NCBI GenBank assembly: GCA_004556255.1
Contig: SFHY01000012.1
Coordinates: 1-20,378 of the forward strand
Length of the DNA stretch: 20,378 nt
Direction: 5' to 3'
DNA from: Lactobacillus delbrueckii
GTDB taxonomy: Bacteria > Bacillota > Bacilli > Lactobacillales > Lactobacillaceae
In this document: positions 6,762-13,408 of the stretch, one piece after another
Layout of the letters: the number at the start of each line of letters is the position of its first letter
Numbering within the stretch: the stretch's first letter is position 1
Position numbers and translations under genes: made by a program
Notes under the pieces: model-generated
Told to the model about the DNA's origin: nothing
The model's input: only the letters and a program-made list of their open reading frames with translations
Database searches by the model: none

Positions 6762-7301
6762 TTAATCTGTAAAACTGAATTCCAGCGGGTCCTGGCCAGC
6801 ACTTAAAGATACTGAGCTTGGGCCGTCTTTCTTCAAGCGGCCCAACGGGTAGAAGCCCTGCTTGTATTCTTTTTCGCTGGCAAAAATTAAGACCTTGTCG
6901 CTGTCTGGATCATATCCGATCTCGCCAGTCAAGGCATGGGTCAGCTCCTGCCCCTTAGGGGTTGGCAAGGCGACCTTCTGCGTGCTGACAAGCAGGCCGT
7001 CTTTCTTGCTGGCCTTGAAGTTCAAGTCAACCTTCTTCTTCTTCCACTGCTTGAGCAGGCTGACCGAAGTTAGTGACTTGGGCAGGATGCCAGTAATCTT
7101 GCTCTTCTTGCCGGTCAGTTCCACTTTCAAGTTCTTGAAGTGGTGGTTGTCGGTTGACTTGACTGCCTTCCGGTACTCTGAGGTATCGAAGGCATCTGAA
7201 CTGCTTTCTGCTTTCTGGCCACCGCTGCTAAAGGCCATAATCGCCGTGCCGGCAAAAATGACCAGGATCAGAGCGATGACCCCTTTTTCTAATCTCTTCA
7301 T
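6762..7301 (-). CDS. Membrane-anchored or secreted protein of unknown function, 179 aa
   Basis: An N-terminal hydrophobic segment (residues 5-26, GVIALILVIFAGTAIMAF) after MKRLEK is either an uncleaved anchor or a signal peptide; the following SSGGQ contains no lipobox cysteine. The remaining 150 residues are polar, Lys- and Ser-rich, and would lie outside the membrane. I do not recognise a domain. The ATG at 7301 is 11 nt after GAGG; an in-frame GTG at 7307, 5 nt after the same GAGG, would add two residues, and the choice cannot be settled here. The gene stands alone between the exonuclease gene and the hydroxyacid dehydrogenase, with its own terminator. Confidence 0.8.
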   Translation of the reverse strand: MKRLEKGVIALILVIFAGTAIMAFSSGGQKAESSSDAFDTSEYRKAVKSTDNHHFKNLKVELTGKKSKITGILPKSLTSVSLLKQWKKKKVDLNFKASKKDGLLVSTQKVALPTPKGQELTHALTGEIGYDPDSDKVLIFASEKEYKQGFYPLGRLKKDGPSSVSLSAGQDPLEFSFTD

Positions 7302-7389
7302 ATACACATACGCCTCATATACTTTATACTAAAATTCTTTGCTAAAAATTCTTTGTTTTTTCATCCTCTAACTTCTAATTGTAACCGAA

Positions 7390-8217
7390 TTACAGCTTAA
7401 TTTCCAATAAAATTGGACAATGATCCGCTCTTTCCCCAGTCGCGATCATTTCCGACTTCTCCACCTGGCCGGCCAGGCGGTTGGAAACCAGCCAGTAGTC
7501 GATTCTCCAGCCGGAATTGTTGGCCTTGGCCGTCCGCACCCGCTGGGCCCACCAGGAGTAGACCCCTTCCACCTGGCCATGGATCTGGCGGAAGGTATCC
7601 GTGAAGCCCGCCGCCAAAAGCTGGCCAAAGCCCGCTCTTTCTTCATCCGTAAAGCCAGCGGAATGGTGGTTGTTTTCCGGGTGCTTCAAGTCGATTTCCT
7701 GGTAGGCAGCGTTAAAGTCCCCGCTGGCCAGGACCGGCTTCTTTTTGTCCAATTCCTCCAGGTAGGCCCGGTAGCACTTGTCCCATTCCTGCCGGTCACC
7801 CAAGCGGACCAGACCGTTGCCGGCATTTGGTGTGTAGACCTGGGTCACGTAAAAGTCCGGGAATTCCAGAGTCAAAATCCGCCCTTCAAAGTCCATCGGC
7901 TCCGGTGCCCCGATTTCCGGCCGGGTCACTACCGGGTCCAGGCCCTTTTTGTACAAAAACATCGTGCCCGCGTAACCCTTCCGGGCTGGCTCCATGCTGG
8001 ACCGCCAAACGAAATCGTATTCCGGAAAAAGGTCAGCCAGAGCCGCCTGGTGCTTCTTGCTTGGGCCGCTGGCCGGCAACTTGGTTTCCTGCAGGGCCAG
8101 GACGTCTGGGTCCAGGTCATGCAAGTTTTTCAAGACCCCCCGGGTCATTTCCGCCCGCGGGGAAGTCCCCGTCAAGGCCGCGTTCAATGAGTCAATATTC
8201 CAAGAAATTAGTCGCAT
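7390..8217 (-). CDS. exoA: Exodeoxyribonuclease III family AP endonuclease
   Basis: A 275-residue member of the exonuclease/endonuclease/phosphatase superfamily, acting on DNA at abasic sites and 3' blocked ends in base-excision repair. Catalytic residues are in place: N7 in SWNID, E44 in LQETKL, Y128 in QVYTPNAG, D167 and N169 in SGDFNA, D240 in RIDYWLVS and the terminal H266 in ADHCPI. The length fits Gram-positive ExoA. The ribosome-binding site is weak (GAAAGTGAAG). It lies 62 bp after an HAD phosphatase gene in the same direction, without a terminator between them, so it is probably the last gene of a three-gene transcript. Confidence 0.93.
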   Translation of the reverse strand: MRLISWNIDSLNAALTGTSPRAEMTRGVLKNLHDLDPDVLALQETKLPASGPSKKHQAALADLFPEYDFVWRSSMEPARKGYAGTMFLYKKGLDPVVTRPEIGAPEPMDFEGRILTLEFPDFYVTQVYTPNAGNGLVRLGDRQEWDKCYRAYLEELDKKKPVLASGDFNAAYQEIDLKHPENNHHSAGFTDEERAGFGQLLAAGFTDTFRQIHGQVEGVYSWWAQRVRTAKANNSGWRIDYWLVSNRLAGQVEKSEMIATGERADHCPILLEIKL

Positions 8218-8279
8218 TTTATCTTCACTTTCTGTTTTTCTTTACTCTCTATAGTTCTATTGTTTCTTTTTGCTTTTTC

Positions 8280-8918
8280 CTAGATCGCCAAAATTTCCAG
8301 CGGGTAGTCGACCGTGTAATCAGCCTTTTCCTTCTTCAGGCTGGCCGGGTCAAAGGCGCCCCAGGTGCAGGCACAGGTCGCGCAGCCGGCATTCTTCCCC
8401 ATCCGGATATCGTACTTGGCATCCCCCAGCATGATTGACTCTTTCAAATCCAAACCATGCCGCTTGACCAAAAGGTCGATTTCATCGCTGGCCGGCTTGT
8501 GGTTGACCACCTCATCGGCCCCCACAAAATCAACGAACAGATCCAGCAGGCTCAGATTTTCCAGATTGTGGGCAATTTCCGGGTGGGTCTTGCTGGAGCA
8601 GACGAAGAGCTGCTTGCCCGCCAGCTTCAGCTGGGTCAAGGTCTTCACGATTCCAGGAAAAAGGCGGACCTGGTCGTCCTCCAGCAGGGCGTATTCCGCC
8701 ATGCTTTCCGCAAACAGGGTCTGGGCCAGGTCGCTTCGGTGCCCTTCCTGGGCCCAGCGGGCAATTGAGACATCGATCGGAATCCCCATGGCCTGGTAGA
8801 TGTCTTCAGTACTTGGCACCTTGACTCCCCGGGCCTCAAAGGCCTTCTGCACGCTGGCCGCGTAGATGTGGCGCGATTCGCAGATCGTGCCATCGAAATC
8901 AAAAAAGTAATTTTCCAT
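8280..8918 (-). CDS. HAD-superfamily hydrolase, phosphoglycolate-phosphatase-like
   Basis: A 212-residue cytosolic phosphatase. HAD motif I is FFDFDGT (D7 nucleophile, D9 acid/base), motif II the CSS at 107-109, motif III K141 in NHKPASDEI, motif IV GDAKYD (D166, D170). A helical cap lies between motifs I and II (about 15-85), as in the Gph/PGP group. The substrate is not readable from sequence; phosphoglycolate or a nucleotide is plausible. An upstream TTG at 8927 would add three residues; the ATG at 8918 is used because family members begin directly before motif I. It lies 49 bp after the yjjG-like gene. Confidence 0.9.
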   Translation of the reverse strand: MENYFFDFDGTICESRHIYAASVQKAFEARGVKVPSTEDIYQAMGIPIDVSIARWAQEGHRSDLAQTLFAESMAEYALLEDDQVRLFPGIVKTLTQLKLAGKQLFVCSSKTHPEIAHNLENLSLLDLFVDFVGADEVVNHKPASDEIDLLVKRHGLDLKESIMLGDAKYDIRMGKNAGCATCACTWGAFDPASLKKEKADYTVDYPLEILAI

Positions 8919-8967
8919 TTTTCCCAAAATCCTTCTTAAGGTCTACTTACTTTAAGTATAACGGAAA

Positions 8968-9681
8968 CTAACGCAGAGCGGTCGGGGCGAAGTCTTTTTT
9001 CAAGATCCGCTGGAACTGGGCATAGTTGTCCACCTCAAAGAGTGGGTGGACTGGCAGGGTCTTCTGCCGGTGGCGGTGGTTGAACCAGATGCTGTCAAAG
9101 CCGTAGTTTTCAGCCCCCATGATGTCAGAGGACAGGCCGTCGCCAAAGAAGACCGTCTGGTTGGGGCTGTAGCCGCTTCTAGCAAAGAAGTAGTCAAAAA
9201 TTTCCGCGTTTGGCTTCTGCACCCCAGCTTCCTGGCTGGTCACGACCAGGTCAAAGTAGTGTCTGATCCCGGCCAATTCCAGCCGGTGCTCCTGGCCAAA
9301 TTGTTCCCCGTTGCTTAGGACCGCCAGGCTGTAACCCAGTCTTTTGGCATAGCGGAGGGTATCTTTGACCCCAGGCAGGAGCTTGTGGCCCGTATGGAAG
9401 TAGCTGTGGAATTCGTCAGCCGTTTCCATCCCGTCGACTTCAACCTCGCAGTACTTTTTGATAATATCCGGGAACATGACCGCGTAAAGCTGGTCTAAAG
9501 TCAGCTCCCCCTTTTCCAGCCGGCGCCAGAGCCCCTGGTTATAAGCGTGGAATTCTTTTTCAAATTCGTCACTGATCTCCCAGCCGTGGGATTTGAAGAG
9601 CTGGACCAGGGAATCGTGGACCGTTGCTTCAGTGTCGAGCAAAGTGTCATCGACGTCCAGAATAATTTGCTGATAGCGCAT
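8968..9681 (-). CDS. yjjG: YjjG-family noncanonical pyrimidine nucleotidase (HAD superfamily)
   Basis: A 237-residue HAD phosphatase. Motif I is ILDVDDTLLDTE (D9, D11), motif II LSNGEQFGQ (S123, N124), motif III K156 in GVQKPNAEIF, motif IV FFGDGLSSDIMGAENYGFDSIWFN (D181, D186). The DVDDTL signature, the SNG motif and the GxxxxDSIWFN end of motif IV are typical of YjjG/YfnB, which dephosphorylate dUMP, dTMP and damaged or halogenated pyrimidine nucleotides. A strong AAGGAGG site precedes ATG 9681 and a well-matched promoter lies 57-85 bp upstream. Together with the downstream HAD and ExoA genes it suggests a nucleotide-pool and DNA-repair cluster. Confidence 0.9.
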   Translation of the reverse strand: MRYQQIILDVDDTLLDTEATVHDSLVQLFKSHGWEISDEFEKEFHAYNQGLWRRLEKGELTLDQLYAVMFPDIIKKYCEVEVDGMETADEFHSYFHTGHKLLPGVKDTLRYAKRLGYSLAVLSNGEQFGQEHRLELAGIRHYFDLVVTSQEAGVQKPNAEIFDYFFARSGYSPNQTVFFGDGLSSDIMGAENYGFDSIWFNHRHRQKTLPVHPLFEVDNYAQFQRILKKDFAPTALR

Positions 9682-9737
9682 GTGGCCTCCTTATTTTCTG
9701 TTACATTACTTGTTTCTATTAGGCGTATTAAGTTTCC

Positions 9738-9766
9738 ATTATAGACAAAAAGCTAAAGCAGTGCAA
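9738..9766 (-). promoter_or_regulatory. Promoter of the yjjG-HAD-exoA gene run
   Basis: On the minus strand TTGCAC (9761-9766), a 17-bp spacer and a perfect TATAAT (9738-9743). It is oriented toward the yjjG-like gene, with a predicted leader of about 50 nt. Confidence 0.78.
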
Positions 9767-9803
9767 AAAAATGCTTTTAATTTATCTTACCCCATTTTTC
9801 TCC

Positions 9804-9879
9804 TTTTCCACATCTTGGGCCTTACTCTGGCAAGCGACTACGATATATTGTGGATAATTTCTGTGGAAGTTGTGCATAT
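9804..9879. promoter_or_regulatory. Cluster of DnaA-box-like sequences
   Basis: The gap between the two divergent promoters (9767-9960) holds no gene but several 9-mers related to the DnaA box TTATNCACA: a perfect TTATCCACA on the minus strand at 9849-9857, TTTTCCACA on plus at 9804-9812, ATATGCACA on minus at 9871-9879 (one mismatch) and ACTTCCACA on minus at 9862-9870 (weaker). The last three sit head to tail at 13 and 9 bp. The surroundings are A/T-rich, with an imperfect inverted repeat at 9879-9910 and a TATACGTATA palindrome at 9933-9942. Confidence 0.4.
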
Positions 9880-9960
9880 CTAGTAGCATCCCCGGCATTT
9901 AGCCACTAGACCTGCTTTCCCCATATTTTTGCTATACGTATATCCAACAAAAACATTTTA

Positions 9961-9989
9961 TTGACAAAGAAGCTTAGTAAAACTATATT
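9961..9989 (+). promoter_or_regulatory. bioY promoter
   Basis: Perfect TTGACA (9961-9966), a 17-bp spacer, then TATATT (9984-9989). It points toward bioY, with a predicted leader of about 35 nt ending in the GGAGGAG ribosome-binding site at 10019-10025. Confidence 0.85.
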
Positions 9990-10013
9990 AATCAAGTAAG
10001 CAATAGTTTTACT
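9976..10013 (+). promoter_or_regulatory. Candidate BirA operator at the bioY promoter
   Basis: An 11-bp perfect inverted repeat, AGTAAAACTAT (9976-9986) and ATAGTTTTACT (10003-10013), separated by 16 bp. It covers the -10 hexamer and the transcription start. Widely spaced half-sites with a 14-16 bp gap are the known architecture of biotin-repressor BirA operators (for example TTGTAAACC-N16-GGTTTACAA in E. coli), and bioY genes are commonly regulated by BirA. The half-site sequence differs from those I remember, so assignment rests on architecture and target gene. Confidence 0.55.
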
Positions 10014-10029
10014 GGATTGGAGGAGAAAC

Positions 10030-10575
10030 ATGTCCAGAAAAAATACTTTTCAGCTCTGTCTTTTGGCCCTGTCCACGGCCTTGATCATTATCGGCAGCCA
10101 GTTGGCGATCCCCTTGCCGGGCGGGGTCCCTTTTACCCTGCAGACCCTGGTGATTCCCTTGATCGCGGCTGCCTTTGGCTGGCAACTAGGAACCGGCGCT
10201 GTCGCCCTCTACCTGCTTTTAGGAGCCACCGGCCTGCCCGTCTTCAGCGGCGCCAGTGGCGGCATCGCCGTCCTTTTCGGGCCTAACGGGGGCTTTCTCT
10301 GGGGTTTTCTGCCCCTGGCCTTGATCACGGGTCTGGCTAAAGGAAAGCGGCTGTATTTGACACTGACGGCCGGGATTGCCCTCTTTTTGCAGCTGCTAAT
10401 GGGTGCGGCCTGGCTAGCCTGGATCAGTCATTTGCCTTTTACAGCCGCGGCTAACGCTGCTATCTGGCCTTTTTTGCCCACAACCTTAGCCAAGCTGGCC
10501 CTGGTCGTTGCCCTAGCCCCGCGCTTGCGAGAGATTTTTACCACTTATGCCGGCAAGGTCAGCCGCGGCTATTAG
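10030..10575 (+). CDS. bioY: Biotin ECF transporter S-component BioY
   Basis: A 181-residue integral membrane protein with about six hydrophobic segments. The family signature is clear: PLPGGVPFTLQTLVIPL in the first third, then GLPVFSGASGGIAVLF and GPNGGFLWGF around residues 68-95. BioY binds biotin and imports it with a shared EcfT/EcfA/EcfA' module not encoded here. The ATG at 10030 follows GGAGGAG at 5-nt spacing. It is the only plus-strand gene between 445 and 14400 that I accept as intact, is monocistronic, has its own promoter with a BirA-like operator and ends at the hairpin 10586-10619. No biotin synthesis gene accompanies it. Confidence 0.95.
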   Translation: MSRKNTFQLCLLALSTALIIIGSQLAIPLPGGVPFTLQTLVIPLIAAAFGWQLGTGAVALYLLLGATGLPVFSGASGGIAVLFGPNGGFLWGFLPLALITGLAKGKRLYLTLTAGIALFLQLLMGAAWLAWISHLPFTAAANAAIWPFLPTTLAKLALVVALAPRLREIFTTYAGKVSRGY

Positions 10576-10585
10576 AAAGCAGACA

Positions 10586-10619
10586 AAAAGGCGAAGCTCT
10601 TCTTCGAGTCTCGCCTTTT
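10586..10619. terminator. Bidirectional terminator between bioY and the facing gene
   Basis: Arms AAAAGGCGA (10586-10594) and TCGCCTTTT (10611-10619) with an inner CTC/GAG pairing and A/T flanks on both sides. It lies between convergent bioY (+) and the minus-strand gene ending at 10646. Confidence 0.88.
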
Positions 10620-10645
10620 ACTTTGTTCAATTTATCTCTTTTGCC

Positions 10646-11467
10646 TTACTGCTGGTAAATCGTGGCCAGTTGCTGGGCCAGGTCAGGCTGCTTAAGTTCG
10701 ATCTGGGGAACTAACTCCATGGCATCGATCTTCCCGCTGTGGATCCGAGAGATGTTTTCTGGCGTCAAGCCTTCCGTCTCAATGATTTCCAAAGTGGTCG
10801 GCAGCTTGTGGTACTTGTACATCTTCCCCCGCAGAGCCTCCTGCCGGGTCCCGTCCAGCATTCGTCTGAGCAGGTCCCGCAGTTCGTCTTCCTGCTCATC
10901 TGTTACAGTGAAGCCGATCAGACGCAGGGACCGGGGCACGGCATTGATGGTCTCTTCCACCGTCTTGCCGTAACTGACCGAGTGCAGCTGGGTCAGCGCC
11001 TCAAAGAAGGCTTCTTCTAGCCGGTCGTCGCTGAGGCCTGGTCTGCTGTCTTTCAGATACTGCCGGTACTCTTCCGTCGCCGTGGTCCGTTCATAGTACC
11101 ATTCGTTTTCCCGGCGCAAAAATTCATCCTTCTCCGGCACGTAATAGAGGCGGTTGTGCTGGAGCTTTTTGATCTGCTTGAAATCCTGCGGCAGGTCCAT
11201 CAAAACCCAGTCGCCATAAAGATAGAACTCCTCATCCTCATCTTCGCCCCGGTCTTCCAGCAGCAGTTCCCCTTCACCGGCGATATTGTAGTCCTGGTCA
11301 CTCTGGTCCAGCATGGTGAATTCCCAGAAATCATCCTCGTCAATGTTGAGCAAGGGGTTCTGGTGGCTGAAAATGTGGTACGCGTGTCTGAGCGGAATAA
11401 TGCCGTACATGTTGATCATGGCGTAAAGATAGCGCCGGATCAGCAACTTGTTTTCTTTACTAATCAT
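10646..11467 (-). CDS. Acidic cytosolic protein of unknown function, 273 aa
   Basis: I do not recognise a family. The protein has no signal peptide or membrane segment. Residues 1-40 (after MISKENKLLIRRYLYAMIN) are probably helical; residues 42-90 contain a strongly acidic stretch with GEDEDEEFYLYGDW; the C-terminal third is helical and ends in TIYQQ. The region around NAVPRSLRLIGFTVTDEQEDEL, followed by LLRRMLDGTRQEALRG, resembles a helical adaptor domain but cannot be named. ATG at 11467 is used, with an AGGTGAG site just upstream; a GTG three codons earlier is an alternative. It appears monocistronic, facing bioY. Confidence 0.85.
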   Translation of the reverse strand: MISKENKLLIRRYLYAMINMYGIIPLRHAYHIFSHQNPLLNIDEDDFWEFTMLDQSDQDYNIAGEGELLLEDRGEDEDEEFYLYGDWVLMDLPQDFKQIKKLQHNRLYYVPEKDEFLRRENEWYYERTTATEEYRQYLKDSRPGLSDDRLEEAFFEALTQLHSVSYGKTVEETINAVPRSLRLIGFTVTDEQEDELRDLLRRMLDGTRQEALRGKMYKYHKLPTTLEIIETEGLTPENISRIHSGKIDAMELVPQIELKQPDLAQQLATIYQQ

Positions 11468-11541
11468 CTTTCTCACCTACCATTTTCGATAGATCTTTCC
11501 CTACTTTTCCTACATCCTATTATAGGCCAGCTGGGCAAAAA

Positions 11542-12195
11542 TCAGTACATCGGCCGGCCAAATTCTTCCAGGCTGACCTGGCCGTTGTCATCGACATTCA
11601 GGACCGTCATCTCGTTGTGTTTAGGCAATTCCGTTCTGAGATGCTTGCCCCCGTAGATGCAGGCCAGGCAGTGGATGACGCAGGCGTGACCAACCAAAAG
11701 GATCCGCTTTGACTCGTCATAGTTGACCAGATAGTCGATCCCCCGCTTTAGGCGCTTTTCAAACTCGCTCCCGCTTTCAGCATCCCCCTCCGGGTCAGCC
11801 GCGTGGAACAAGTCCCCGATTTCCTGCCAAGTGTAGCCGTCCTTGACCGCGTCGACCAGGCGGGGGTACTTGGTAGACTTGAAGGCCGCCGCTACCCCTT
11901 CCGTATCATGGAAGGCCTCATAGTAGCCGAAAAAGAGCTCCCGCAAGTCAGCGGTCTGAGTCATCTTGGTTGACTCCCAGTTATCATTTTCCGAAACGAT
12001 GATCTTCCGGGTGTCGGCCGCCCGCTTTAAGTCGCTGGAGGCCACCAGGTCAAAATGCTGGTCCTTCAAGGCCTTCCCCATCCGGTGGGCACCCTCGATC
12101 CCTTCTTCAGTCAAAGGGGCGTCAGACCAGCCCTGCAGGCGCTGGTACTTGTTCAAATAGGTCCGGCCGTGGCGAACCACATAGATCTTCTTCAT
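11542..12195 (-). CDS. Histidine phosphatase family protein (phosphoglycerate-mutase-like)
   Basis: A 217-residue cytosolic phosphatase. The RHG signature VVRHGRTYLN holds the phospho-accepting H9, with R8 and R58 (SDLKRAADT) in the phosphate pocket, E86 in LRELFFGYYE and H170 in LLVGHACVIH. The family includes cofactor-dependent phosphoglycerate mutases and many broad phosphatases; the long insert between residues 90 and 145 argues for a phosphatase rather than the glycolytic mutase. Its ATG overlaps the stop of the SGNH hydrolase gene by 4 bp (ATGA), so the two are translationally coupled. Confidence 0.92.
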   Translation of the reverse strand: MKKIYVVRHGRTYLNKYQRLQGWSDAPLTEEGIEGAHRMGKALKDQHFDLVASSDLKRAADTRKIIVSENDNWESTKMTQTADLRELFFGYYEAFHDTEGVAAAFKSTKYPRLVDAVKDGYTWQEIGDLFHAADPEGDAESGSEFEKRLKRGIDYLVNYDESKRILLVGHACVIHCLACIYGGKHLRTELPKHNEMTVLNVDDNGQVSLEEFGRPMY

Positions 12196-12776
12196 TGTTC
12201 AACCTCTTCCTTGGGCAGCTGCTTCATCATTTCCGCTGCCAGCAATTGATAACCGCGCGGGCCAAAATGCAGGCCGTCGTCAAGTTCTCCCCGGCACAGG
12301 GCTTTCAGGTCTCCCTCCTTCAGCATGGCCGTGAAAAAGTCGGCATAGGCGACCTGGTATTCAGCCGCGACTTCCTCCATTACTTTAGCATACTTTGCCA
12401 GTTTTGCGTTGGTCCGCCCCCGCTGCTTAGCTTCATCCACCGCCGGCCCGGAGACCAGGACGGTTTTGCCCCCCGGATAAAAGCAGACCAGGGCGGAGAC
12501 AATAGCCTGGAGGTTCTTCCGGTACTGGTCTAGTGGTACTTGCTTATGACTGGCCGCGTCATTGACTCCGACCATTAAGAAAAGCTGGTCAGCCCGGGGC
12601 CGCTTTAAGGCCAGGTCTCCTAACAGGGCTAAAAGGGCGCCGGAATTAATACCAGATACCGCCGTATTGTCGATTTCCAGGTCAAGCTTTCTCTCTTTCA
12701 GGGTCCAGTTGATCCGTGGTTGATCCATGCCTTCCTTGCGGGCAAAGATGCTGTCACCAAGTAATAAAATTCGCAT
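12192..12776 (-). CDS. SGNH/GDSL-family hydrolase
   Basis: A 194-residue esterase-like protein without signal peptide. Block I is LLLGDSIF with nucleophile S9; block II glycine is G42 in AVSGINSG; block III asparagine is N72 in MVGVNDAAS; block V is D167-x-x-H170 in DDGLHFGPRGY. This is the full SGNH catalytic set, so the enzyme should be an active esterase or deacylase, intracellular unless exported by a non-classical route. The substrate is unknown. It is the first gene of a two-gene unit with the histidine phosphatase. The ribosome-binding site is weak (AGAAAG). Confidence 0.92.
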   Translation of the reverse strand: MRILLLGDSIFARKEGMDQPRINWTLKERKLDLEIDNTAVSGINSGALLALLGDLALKRPRADQLFLMVGVNDAASHKQVPLDQYRKNLQAIVSALVCFYPGGKTVLVSGPAVDEAKQRGRTNAKLAKYAKVMEEVAAEYQVAYADFFTAMLKEGDLKALCRGELDDGLHFGPRGYQLLAAEMMKQLPKEEVEQ

Positions 12777-12923
12777 TTGTATCTTTCTATGTCATTACAG
12801 TATTTGTTATTTTTTACCACTAATATTATTTTGAAAGCTCTCAATGAAAAGGCTTAATAAACGAGAGGGAAGAGTGCTAATATATACTAACCTCATTTAT
12901 AGTTTTTATCTTATAATCGATAA

Positions 12924-13368
12924 AAATCATCTTACAGTTTTTACTTATATCGGCAAATTCATTATAATGAACACTTCAGCTACCCCAAAGGCGACCACTT
13001 CTTGATCAAGATCAGCCGCAAGCTCTTGCCCTTTTTCCAGACAGCTTAGTCATCCGCTATAACGATGACCACTCCGTGGTTCTGTCAATCGATATCAATT
13101 ATATCCCTAAGATCAAACAGCTGCAGAAATTCGTTCTCCGCGACTACTCCGTCGGTGGAATCAAGGCCGGGATCTACTATTACACCAATCCCAGGAAGAG
13201 CATCAAGTCAGCCAGCGACAAGGACAGGAAGGACAGGGCGGTCGTCAATGGCCTGCTGGACGACCGCGGCTCAATTGAAGTCCGCCACCTGGCCAGCTAC
13301 CAGGATCGGGACATGTATATCTGCTCGATTAACAACTTTGGTCATTACTTAGACAAGACGATAAGACG
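12924..13368 (+). pseudogene. Decayed frameshifted gene, family not recognised
   Basis: The region 12777-13408 has no intact gene, but two adjacent plus-strand frames read as protein. In one frame, 12924-13046 gives KSSYSFYLYRQIHYNEH, then SYPKGDHFLIKISRKLLPFF, and stops at 13047-13049 (TAG). In the next frame the reading continues from about 13038: PDSLVIRYNDDHSVVLSIDI, then KIKQLQKFVLRDYSVGGIKAG and so on. The switch is at the T5 run near 13031-13036. No start codon, ribosome-binding site or promoter precedes it, and the frame then runs into the degV terminator and antisense to degV. I see a 5'-truncated relic of a soluble protein of about 145 residues; the right boundary is approximate. 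Confidence 0.55.
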
Positions 13369-13369
13369 T

Positions 13370-13403
13370 AAAAAATCAGCACCCGGACCGGTGCTGATTT
13401 TTT
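13370..13403 (-). terminator. Terminator of degV (bidirectional shape)
   Basis: A perfect 14-bp inverted repeat (13370-13383 and 13390-13403, AAAAAATCAGCACC) with a 6-nt loop. It lies 5 bp past the degV stop on the minus strand and would also end plus-strand transcription of the relic gene. Confidence 0.92.
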
Positions 13404-13408
13404 ACATG

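Noticed and set aside
7420..8190. Long plus-strand ORF of 256 codons
   Set aside because: It is antisense to exonuclease III, whose catalytic motifs are complete; no ribosome-binding site or family resemblance. The high G+C of the real gene explains the open frame.
9804..9879. Chromosomal replication origin
   Set aside because: DnaA-box-like repeats are present but too few, and no dnaA, dnaN or other origin-linked genes are in the window.
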